Shown here: positions 26,311-33,655 of the stretch, piece by piece
Layout of the letters: every line of letters begins with the position of its first letter
Position numbering within the stretch: position 1 is the first letter of the stretch
From: Bacteroidota bacterium
GTDB taxonomy: Bacteria; Bacteroidota; Bacteroidia; Bacteroidales; Dysgonomonadaceae
Length of the DNA stretch: 64,000 nucleotides
Assembly: GCA_023437305.1 (NCBI GenBank)
Contig: JAEZGN010000023.1
Location: 1-64,000 of the forward strand
Direction of reading: 5' to 3'
The notes under the pieces: generated by a model
What the model was told of the DNA's origin: nothing
Seen by the model: the letters and a program-made list of their open reading frames with translations, nothing else
Database searches by the model: none
Position numbers and translations under genes: made by a program

Positions 26311-27234
26311 TTATTTACTATACAACCGTCCCTGCCACGTCTTTCTTTCCTCGAATTTTTTCAATACTTTGGCGGTGAATTCGAAGTTTTTCAACCCCCA
26401 ATCAGGCGCTATCAGTAGTTGTTTCGGCGATTGAGAAATAAAACGCTCTATGATAAAATCGGGATTAAGTTTCTCGGCAAAGTCGATACATAGGTCGATG
26501 TAATCGTCTACCTCGAACAGATTGAACCATTCGGGATGCTCCCGATATTGCCTTGCCATTACTGTTCCTTTTATCAATTGTAGCTGGTGTAGCTTTATAG
26601 TTGTCAGTGGAAGTTTGGCTACTACGTCGGCATGTGCCAGTACTTGCTCACGGCTTTCATGAGGTAGCCCGAGAATAAGATGTGCTCCTGTATATATTCC
26701 TTTGGCTGCTGTTTTAAGTATGGCCTCTTCACTTTCTTGGTGCGTGTGTCCACGATTGATAAAATTGAGAGTGGAATCAAGCGTTGACTCCAAGCCGTAT
26801 TCTATGATGAGGAAAGTTCTTTTATTCAACTCAGCAAAATACTCGAGTAGCTCGTCCGGCATGCAGTCGGGGCGTGTGCCGATAATCAATCCCACAACAT
26901 TGGGATACGACAATGCCTCTTCATACAGCTCAATCAGCTTCTCGATACTATCATAAGTATTCGTGTATGACTGAAAGTATGCGAGGTATTTCATTTCAGG
27001 ATACTTGTAAGAGAAGAAAGCAATGCCATCTCTGAGTTGGTCGCTAACACTGCGTTGCTTTCCTCCATATCCCGGGCTAAAGCTTTGGTTGTTGCAATAT
27101 GTACATCCTCCTACAGCTTTCGACCCATCTCTGTTTGGACAAGTAAATCCCGCATTTATCGATATTTTCTGAACCTTATATGGGAAGTGTTTTGTAAGAA
27201 GCTTTCCAAATTCTTTATAGAATTTATTTTCCAT
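26311..27234 (-). CDS. TIGR01212-type (YhcC-like) radical SAM protein
   Basis: This 307-residue predicted [4Fe-4S] enzyme has its cluster motif in TCPNRDGSKAVGGCTYCNN (Cys-x9-Cys-x2-Cys type spacing, residues about 31-49). This is the unusual spacing characteristic of the YhcC group rather than the common CxxxCxxC. The rest (SYTNTYDSIEKL, GTRPDCMPDELLEYF, IEYGLESTLDSTLNFINRGH) matches the family. The reaction is unknown. The stop codon follows the AsmA-like stop directly on the other strand. Confidence 0.9.
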   Translation of the reverse strand: MENKFYKEFGKLLTKHFPYKVQKISINAGFTCPNRDGSKAVGGCTYCNNQSFSPGYGGKQRSVSDQLRDGIAFFSYKYPEMKYLAYFQSYTNTYDSIEKLIELYEEALSYPNVVGLIIGTRPDCMPDELLEYFAELNKRTFLIIEYGLESTLDSTLNFINRGHTHQESEEAILKTAAKGIYTGAHLILGLPHESREQVLAHADVVAKLPLTTIKLHQLQLIKGTVMARQYREHPEWFNLFEVDDYIDLCIDFAEKLNPDFIIERFISQSPKQLLIAPDWGLKNFEFTAKVLKKFEERKTWQGRLYSK

Positions 27235-27369
27235 TCGTCTTTTTTATTTTGGATGCAAAGGTAATGATATGCCAAATGAAATTATTATAAAGCTCATATT
27301 TTAACCACCTGGCTTATATCATTACCTTATGCTCTTGCTCGCATTTAATGCATTGCGTGATAAGCTCTC

Positions 27370-28191
27370 TTAGAAATCTACATGATCCGGATCAGGTCCG
27401 ATACGCAGATTTTTATTTAGCGAATTTATGCTTTTGATTTCATCATCGTTCAGACTAAAGTCAAATATATTCAGATTCTCCACCATGCGCTTCTCATTTG
27501 CCGACTTAGGTATGGTTACTACTCCACGTTGGTAATCCCAACGGAGTATTATCTGAGCCGGAGATTTCGAATACTTGTCTGCGAGGTCAGTCAATGTCTT
27601 TTCGTCGAACAATCCGGTCTGATTCGCTGCAAACGGACTCCATGCTTCTACACGTATACCTGCTTTCTTGCAATAGCTCAAATCATTTTCTTGTATAAGG
27701 TATGGGTGCAATTCTATCTGATTTACGGCAGGAGTTATAGTCGACTCTTTCGCCAATGCCTCCAAGTGGTATTGCTTGAAATTGCTGACGCCAATTGCTT
27801 TCACTTTACCAGTTTGATATATTTCCTCAAACTTTTTCCATGTTTCTATGAACTTCGCTTCTACAGGCCAGTGAACCAGATATAGATCGATGTAATCGAG
27901 ATCAAGCTTTCTTAAGCTGGTCTCAAAGGCTTCTTTCACTTTACCACTTCGCTGATCAGAGTTCCACATCTTTGTGGTCACGAATATGTCTTCCCGAGGA
28001 ATACCCGAGTTTTTAATGGCTTTTCCTACAGCTTCTTCGTTGTGATAATACATGGCTGTATCAATATGTCTGTATCCGACTGACAATGCGGTTCTTATCA
28101 CTCTTTCAGCTTCCTTGTTGTCCTCCAAGCGGAATACGCCTAGTCCAACCCATGGTATATCTATACCATTATTCAATTTTACTTTTTCCAT
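27370..28191 (-). CDS. Aldo/keto reductase
   Basis: This 273-residue NADPH-dependent oxidoreductase is of the AKR5-like (2,5-diketo-D-gluconate reductase) group. The catalytic tetrad is visible: Asp and Tyr in GYRHIDTAMYYHNEEAVG (about residues 39-56), Lys in VTTKMWN (about 75), and His in YLVHWP (about 105-110). The cofactor loop is IPKSANEKRMVENL (about 228-241). The natural substrate cannot be inferred. It stands alone, divergent from the lyase gene. Confidence 0.93.
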   Translation of the reverse strand: MEKVKLNNGIDIPWVGLGVFRLEDNKEAERVIRTALSVGYRHIDTAMYYHNEEAVGKAIKNSGIPREDIFVTTKMWNSDQRSGKVKEAFETSLRKLDLDYIDLYLVHWPVEAKFIETWKKFEEIYQTGKVKAIGVSNFKQYHLEALAKESTITPAVNQIELHPYLIQENDLSYCKKAGIRVEAWSPFAANQTGLFDEKTLTDLADKYSKSPAQIILRWDYQRGVVTIPKSANEKRMVENLNIFDFSLNDDEIKSINSLNKNLRIGPDPDHVDF

Positions 28192-28422
28192 TTTCTGTGT
28201 AATTTATATTTGATATTTATACATTATTCGGGGAGTAACTAATTTAACAAATAAAGCGAAAGAATTGTTTCTTTTTAAAATTATGACTATTTGTTTCAAA
28301 AAAGAAAAAAAACGAATAAATTTTGCATATTAAGAGCTTCGTTGCATCTTTTTTACTTGCTTATCAGATATTTATTTATAAATTGCGAAATTTAATTTTT
28401 AGCATTACTATAAACTAATATC

Positions 28423-29883
28423 ATGTCAGAAAACTCTTCTAAGATTAAATTCTACAGTGGAGAAAGTATTCCGCTGGAGTTGCACAAGGTGCGTGTTGTA
28501 CAAAAATTACATTTAGTCCCAATTGAACGTCGTTTGGAAGCTCTTTACGAAGCCGGATTCAATACATTCAGGCTCGACACAAAAGATGTTTTCCTGGATA
28601 TGCTTACCGACAGCGGTACCAATGCGTTGAGTGATCGCCAGATGGGTGCTATGATGATAGCCGATGATGCTTATGCCGGATCGCAAAGTTTTGTCCGCTA
28701 TCAGAAAGCTGTGGAGGAAGTACTCGGTAAAAAATATCTTCTTCCCGTACATCAGGGACGCGCAGCGGAGAATATTATATCCAACGCCTATATTCGTAAG
28801 GGAAGCATTGTGCCGATGAACTATCACTTCACTACAGCAATGGCACATATTACCCAATATGGCGGTAAAATCGAAGAATTGCTCTATGATGAAGCCTATG
28901 TGATAAATAGCAAGCACCCGTTTAAGGGAAATATGAACCTCGAAAAGTTGGAGAAATGCATCAATAAACATGGTGCTGCCAATATCCCTTATATCCGCAT
29001 GGAAGCATCTACCAACCTTATTGGCGGACAACCTTTCTCGATGGAGAACTTTCGGGGAGTGCGTGCTATTGCCGATAAATACAAAATACGCCTTGTGCTC
29101 GATGCTAGCTTGCTGGGAGAAAATGCATGGCTGATCAAGCAACGTGAAGAGGAGTTTAAGAACAGCTCTATGGCTGAGATTATCCTTGCCATGACCGATC
29201 TTGCCGACTTGGTTTACTTCTCGGCACGAAAATTGAGTTCGTCTCGTGGGGGTGGTATCTGTACAAATGATTACGCCATCATGAAGGAGTTGGAACCGCT
29301 TGTTCCTCTATTCGAAGGGTTTCTTACCTATGGCGGCATGTCGGTGCGTGAAATAGAAGCTATTGCCATTGGGCTGTATGAGACATTGGATGAGGGCATG
29401 ATATGCCAAAGTCCTCAGTTTATTGAATATCTGGTAAATGCTTTTGAAAAGAAAGGTATACCCGTAGTGACACCTCCCGGTGTGTTAGGCGCACACGTCA
29501 ATGCGATGGAAATCTGCTCTCATATTCCTCAAAAAGAGTATCCTGCCGGTGCTTTAGCCGCTGCGTTTTTCCTTATCTCGGGTGTACGTGGTATGGAGAG
29601 AGGGTCGGTATCTAACCAGCGTGATGAATATGGAAACGAGACGTATGCCGATATGGAATTGCTTCGTTTGGCTGTTCCTCGTCGAGTGTTTACTCTTTCG
29701 CAAATCAAATATGTGGAAGATCGGATGACATGGCTGTATGAAAATCGCAACCTGATAGGAGGCCTTAAGTTTGTATACGAACCGCCTGTTCTTCGCTTCT
29801 TTATGGGAGGTCTCGAACCGATAGGTGATTGGCCGCAGCGATTGATGGCTAAGTTCCGTGAAGATTTTGGAGATAGCTTATAA
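28423..29883 (+). CDS. Tryptophanase/beta-eliminating lyase family PLP enzyme
   Basis: This 486-residue protein of the tryptophanase/tyrosine phenol-lyase family would split an amino acid to pyruvate and ammonia plus a leaving group. Family motifs: DMLTDSGTNALSD (residues about 59-71), DDAYAGSQSF (about 81-90), VHQGRAAEN (about 107-115). The PLP-binding Lys270 lies in YFSARKLSSSRGGG. Classic tryptophanases have SGKKD or SAKKD followed by a different sequence, so substrate specificity may differ. I would not call it TnaA without checking substrate-pocket residues. It has its own terminator. Confidence 0.82.
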   Translation: MSENSSKIKFYSGESIPLELHKVRVVQKLHLVPIERRLEALYEAGFNTFRLDTKDVFLDMLTDSGTNALSDRQMGAMMIADDAYAGSQSFVRYQKAVEEVLGKKYLLPVHQGRAAENIISNAYIRKGSIVPMNYHFTTAMAHITQYGGKIEELLYDEAYVINSKHPFKGNMNLEKLEKCINKHGAANIPYIRMEASTNLIGGQPFSMENFRGVRAIADKYKIRLVLDASLLGENAWLIKQREEEFKNSSMAEIILAMTDLADLVYFSARKLSSSRGGGICTNDYAIMKELEPLVPLFEGFLTYGGMSVREIEAIAIGLYETLDEGMICQSPQFIEYLVNAFEKKGIPVVTPPGVLGAHVNAMEICSHIPQKEYPAGALAAAFFLISGVRGMERGSVSNQRDEYGNETYADMELLRLAVPRRVFTLSQIKYVEDRMTWLYENRNLIGGLKFVYEPPVLRFFMGGLEPIGDWPQRLMAKFREDFGDSL

Positions 29884-29904
29884 ATAATATTATGTAATAT
29901 CATC

Positions 29905-29940
29905 ACGGCATGGGCTTTATGGCTTATGCCGTTTTTGTTT
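29905..29940 (+). terminator. Terminator of the lyase gene
   Basis: ACGGCAT pairs with ATGCCGT across a GGGCTTTATGGCTT loop region, followed by TTTTGTTTT. Confidence 0.75.
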
Positions 29941-29970
29941 TATGTGTTTTTTTATTCGAAGCGGAATTGT

Positions 29971-30020
29971 TAAAAGGTGACAAAGGTGACACCTTTTATA
30001 CTATTTTTAATGTCACTTTT
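29971..30020 (+). repeat. GTCAC-type intergenic repeat cluster before the GH18 gene
   Basis: TAAAAGGTGACAAAGGTGACACCTTTTATA holds two GGTGAC words and the palindrome AAGGTGACACCTT. GTCACTTTTC follows at 30012. Reverse-complemented, it aligns with 22324-22350 before the AsmA-like gene. Confidence 0.5.
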
Positions 30021-30245
30021 CTTTATTGTGCAACTACCTAAAATATCCGATTATATCAAAGAGCTCTTTATTATGAGATAATTTTTAGGAAATGAAATAC
30101 AGGCTTTCTATGAGAAAACTTTTTAGGAATATGTAGAGGCTATTAACTCATACTTCGAAAAGTAAATCTTATTTGATAACTAATTAATATACAATTATTT
30201 TTATTAGTTTTGTGTTCAAAGCAAACTATCAAAAAAAATAATAGC

Positions 30246-31382
30246 ATGAAAAACATCTTTACGTATGGCATTCTATGTGCCCTTATTTTCACGGGTTTTT
30301 GTTCGTGTGGCAAGAAGTCAAAGACATCAGGCGAACCCTCACGCCCGGTTATTATCGCTTATGTAGGAGGATATAATGGTTTAGTGGATGTAGACAAAAT
30401 CTCGCCTAACAAAATTACGCATATCAACTATGCCTTTGTCGATTTAAAGGATGGAAAAGCATTTCTTACGAATGAGGCGACCGATACAACAAATTTCAGG
30501 AAGCTAAACCAATTGAGGCAGCAAAACCCTGATCTCAAAATCTTGATCTCTATCGGAGGCTGGTCTTGGAGCCGTAATTTTTCGGACGCCGTGCTGACTA
30601 CTGAAGGACAGAAAACATTTGCTAAATCTGCGGTGGAAATTATGAAAAACAATAATCTTGACGGGGTAGACATCGATTGGGAATACCCTGCTCTTCCGGG
30701 TGACGTGGGGAATGTATATCGTCCCGAAGACAAACACAATTATACGTTGATGTTTGCTGCTATCAGAGCCGAACTCGATGCTTTGGAAAAAGAGACTGAT
30801 AAGAAATATCTATTAACAACGGCTGTTGGTGGTTTTCAGCAGTTTGTAGATAGTACCGAAATGAATAAAGCACAGGAATATCTCGATTATGTAAATATCA
30901 TGACCTACGACTCGCAAAGTAATGAACAGGCGATACACCATACCAATCTCTATCCTTCGGACAAATATCCGCAAAAGCAAGGGGCTGATGTTGCCGTAAA
31001 GGCATATTTAGCCGCTGGTGTTCCGGCCGAAAAACTAGTGATGGGTATTGCTTTTTACGGACGAGCTTTTAATCTGAAGAAAGGAGCGTCTAAAGGTATT
31101 GGCGATCCTGTTGCAGAACAGATAAGGGGTAGGGGGTATACCTATATCAAGGATAGCCTTGTAAATCAGAACGAATATTATCGATATTGGGATGAGAGTG
31201 CACGTGCTCCATACTTGTTCAATTTCTACAAAGGGGTATTTGTTACTTACGACGATGAGGAGTCAGTAAAAGAAAAATGCCGGTATGTATTGGATAATAA
31301 AATGGGAGGAGTAATGTTTTGGGAATATAGCTCCGATCCTAAAGAATATTTGTTGAACGAAATTAACAAGGTGCTAAAATAA
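30246..31382 (+). CDS. GH18 family chitinase-like lipoprotein
   Basis: This is a 378-residue lipoprotein (signal MKNIFTYGILCALIFTGFCSC, lipid Cys19 or Cys21) with a single glycoside hydrolase family 18 TIM barrel. The catalytic DxxDxDxE motif is LDGVDIDWEYP (about residues 137-147). ISIGGWSWS (about 100-108) is the second hallmark, and the barrel ends with GGVMFWEYSSD. GH18 enzymes cut chitin or related N-acetylglucosamine polymers, including host N-glycans. No SusC/SusD pair lies nearby, so it is not in a typical polysaccharide utilisation locus. Confidence 0.93.
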   Translation: MKNIFTYGILCALIFTGFCSCGKKSKTSGEPSRPVIIAYVGGYNGLVDVDKISPNKITHINYAFVDLKDGKAFLTNEATDTTNFRKLNQLRQQNPDLKILISIGGWSWSRNFSDAVLTTEGQKTFAKSAVEIMKNNNLDGVDIDWEYPALPGDVGNVYRPEDKHNYTLMFAAIRAELDALEKETDKKYLLTTAVGGFQQFVDSTEMNKAQEYLDYVNIMTYDSQSNEQAIHHTNLYPSDKYPQKQGADVAVKAYLAAGVPAEKLVMGIAFYGRAFNLKKGASKGIGDPVAEQIRGRGYTYIKDSLVNQNEYYRYWDESARAPYLFNFYKGVFVTYDDEESVKEKCRYVLDNKMGGVMFWEYSSDPKEYLLNEINKVLK

Positions 31383-31465
31383 TAAAGTTTAACAATCTCA
31401 AATTTTCATATTGAACTTCTGTTTGTACTTTTGAGAATAAAGTGCAACGAATGATACAGCAAGGA

Positions 31466-31600
31466 GGGTGTCTCAAAGCTATTAACCTGCTACTTTCTCT
31501 TGTCATGTTGAACGGTAGTGAAACATCTCTTCTGTCAAAAGAGATCCTTCCCTCCGATCAGGATGACAGAATAATAGCAAAAAATACTTATGGGACATTC
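31466..31600. repeat. MITE-like intergenic element with nested inverted repeats
   Basis: Outer ends are imperfectly inverted: GGGTGTCTCAAAGCTATTA (from 31466) against the reverse complement of 31580-31600. The inner arms TGTCATGTTGAACGG (31501-31515) and TGTCATCCTGATCGG (reverse of 31554-31568) are also inverted, with AAGAGATCC inside. Similar 'TGTCATxxTGA...GATCC' elements are dispersed in other Bacteroidetes. No transposase is present. Confidence 0.5.
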
Positions 31601-31628
31601 ATTTTGCTCTATTTTTAATAGATTATAA

Positions 31629-33173
31629 ATGAGGAAAAGACGGATTCTTTGGGCTGACGATGAAATTTATATGCTACGATCGCATATCCTTTTTCTAGAA
31701 GAGAAGGGATATGAAGTTACGCCTGTAAATAGCGGTCAGGATGCTATTGATAGTATAAAAGGCGAATCTTTCGACATTGTTTTTCTTGATGAGAATATGC
31801 CTGGTGTTTCGGGGCTCGATGCATTAAGCATCATCAAAGAGATCAACCCCAATATTCCCGTTATTATGATTACAAAAAGCGAAGATGAGGGGATTATGAC
31901 TCATGCCATCGGGAAAAAGATAGCAGACTATCTTATCAAGCCTGTCAATCCCAATCAAATCCTCCTTTCCATCAAGAAAAACTTGCACAAGGATGATATT
32001 GTTTCAGAGGTTACAGTTGAGGGTTATCGTGAAGAATTTAATAAAATCAGTGCGCAGATAAATGATTCGAATACGTACGAGCAATGGGTGGATATCTACA
32101 AAAAGCTTGTTTATTGGGAGCTTGAGCTAGCAGCATCAGACAGCCCTTTAATGGACTTGCTTCGGATACAAAAGAATGAAGCCAATAATAGTTTCTGTAA
32201 GTTCGTAAAGAAGAATTATGAGTCGTGGGTGCAAAATCCGGATAAGAGACCTTTGATAAGCCCCGAGCTTTTTTCACAGAGAGTATTTCCACTTCTGGAT
32301 AATGGAGAAAAATTGTTCTTTATCCTTATTGATAATTTCAGGCTCGATCAGTGGTCTGATATAAAAGGCCTTTTGGCAAATGATTTTACAATCTCCGAAG
32401 ACGAATACTTAAGTATATTACCCACTGCGACTCAATATGCACGCAACTCTATTTTTTCGGGATTGATGCCTTCCCAAATGGCGAAATTATATCCCGATCT
32501 TTGGGTGGATGAAGATGAGGATGAAAGTAAAAATCTGAATGAAGAAGCCTTACTGCAAACTCAGATTGAGCGATACAGAAAAAATTATACTTTCTCATAC
32601 AATAAGCTACTGTCCTCTTCATCGGGAGAAAAGCTGCTGCAAGGGATGGACCGACTAAGCAATAAGCAACTGAATGTAGTTGTTATCAACTTTGTGGATA
32701 TGCTTTCCCATGCCCGCACAGAATCGAGAATGATACGGGAACTTGCATCCGACGAAGCCGCCTATCGTTCTTTGACTCGGTCTTGGTTTAAGCATTCGAG
32801 TACGATGGATATTCTGAAGAAGGCAAAAGCAATGGGATATAAAATTATTTTGACTACCGATCATGGAACAATACGAGTAAAAAATCCTCTGAAGGTAATC
32901 GGCGATAAGACGGTGAATACGAATATTCGTTATAAGGTAGGGCGCAATCTGGATTATGACCGTAAAAAAGTATACGATATTCATTCTCCCGACAAGATAG
33001 GCTTACCAGCACTAAATATCAGCTCTAAGTATATCTTTGCTACAGGCGACGATTTTTTTGCCTATCCTAACAATTATAATTACTACGTGTCTTACTATGC
33101 AGATACATTTCAGCATGGGGGTATTTCGCTCGAAGAAATGATTGTTCCTTTTATTACTTTGATCGGGAAATAA
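31629..33173 (+). CDS. porX: PorX: response regulator fused to a PglZ phosphatase-superfamily domain
   Basis: This 514-residue protein has a CheY-like receiver (residues 1-122): acid patch ADDE at 9-12, phosphoacceptor Asp54 in FDIVFLDENMPG, MITKSED and LIKPVNP. A helical linker follows, then a PglZ/alkaline-phosphatase-like domain (about 210-514). That domain has IDNFRLDQW and a metal-binding TTDHGTIRV. This is the PorX architecture. In Bacteroidetes PorX works with the PorY kinase and a sigma factor to control type IX secretion. No DNA-binding domain is present. tsaE follows 65 bases downstream. Confidence 0.93.
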   Translation: MRKRRILWADDEIYMLRSHILFLEEKGYEVTPVNSGQDAIDSIKGESFDIVFLDENMPGVSGLDALSIIKEINPNIPVIMITKSEDEGIMTHAIGKKIADYLIKPVNPNQILLSIKKNLHKDDIVSEVTVEGYREEFNKISAQINDSNTYEQWVDIYKKLVYWELELAASDSPLMDLLRIQKNEANNSFCKFVKKNYESWVQNPDKRPLISPELFSQRVFPLLDNGEKLFFILIDNFRLDQWSDIKGLLANDFTISEDEYLSILPTATQYARNSIFSGLMPSQMAKLYPDLWVDEDEDESKNLNEEALLQTQIERYRKNYTFSYNKLLSSSSGEKLLQGMDRLSNKQLNVVVINFVDMLSHARTESRMIRELASDEAAYRSLTRSWFKHSSTMDILKKAKAMGYKIILTTDHGTIRVKNPLKVIGDKTVNTNIRYKVGRNLDYDRKKVYDIHSPDKIGLPALNISSKYIFATGDDFFAYPNNYNYYVSYYADTFQHGGISLEEMIVPFITLIGK

Positions 33174-33196
33174 CAGGAAATTTGTTTTCCAAAATA

Positions 33197-33204
33197 TATC
33201 TTTG
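33197..33204 (+). promoter_or_regulatory. -7-like promoter box of tsaE
   Basis: TATCTTTG lies 35 nt before the tsaE ATG, between porX and tsaE. There is no matching -33 element at standard spacing. Confidence 0.4.
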
Positions 33205-33238
33205 CAATCAGAAGTTACATTGTAGAATAATTTTGAAT

Positions 33239-33655
33239 ATGAATATAAAGATAGAATCATTAGATAAAATAGACGAGGCGTCTCTCGAGTTTATCCGTGC
33301 TATGGGCGATAATACTGTATTTGCTTTTCATGGAGATATGGGAGCAGGCAAAACGACATTTATAAAAGCTATATGCGAGAATCTCGGAGTATCTGATACC
33401 ATCAACAGCCCTACGTTTGCTATCGTAAACGAATACCGTTCCGACAGTGGAGAATTGATCTATCATTTCGACTTTTATCGTATCAATAAGATTGAGGAGG
33501 TTTTTGATTTTGGCTACGAAGATTACTTTTATAGCGGCAGCCTTTGCTTTATCGAATGGCCTGAGAAAGTTGACACCTTACTGCCAAAAGATACGGTAAA
33601 TGTTTATGTCAAAGTACAAGAGGATGCAAGCCGGGAGGTAAGTTTGAGTATTTAA
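33239..33655 (+). CDS. tsaE: TsaE, ATPase of tRNA threonylcarbamoyladenosine synthesis
   Basis: TsaE is the ATPase partner of TsaB-TsaD in making t6A37 in ANN-decoding tRNAs. The 138-residue protein carries Walker A HGDMGAGKTTFIKAI (residues about 31-45), SPTFAIVNEY (about 59-68) and the later HFDFYR and FIEWPEK motifs. ATG 33239 is chosen because an upstream in-frame TTG would place 19 non-family residues before it, across the -7 box. The partner tsaC, for the first t6A step, lies at 45.1 kb. Its last 4 bases overlap the convergent TonB-type gene. Confidence 0.95.
   Translation: MNIKIESLDKIDEASLEFIRAMGDNTVFAFHGDMGAGKTTFIKAICENLGVSDTINSPTFAIVNEYRSDSGELIYHFDFYRINKIEEVFDFGYEDYFYSGSLCFIEWPEKVDTLLPKDTVNVYVKVQEDASREVSLSI

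Larger units (their letters stand above)
29884..30245 (+). other. Intergenic region between the lyase and GH18 genes
   Basis: This 362-bp AT-rich stretch holds the lyase terminator (29905-29940), the GTCAC-type repeat cluster (29971-30020) and a -7-like TTAGTTTTG near 30204. No RNA gene or other coding signal was seen. The 36 bases of open frame before ATG 30246 are leader. Confidence 0.6.

Noticed and set aside
31461..31604. Intact insertion sequence upstream of porX
   Set aside because: The inverted repeats are only about 135 bp apart and contain no transposase open frame.
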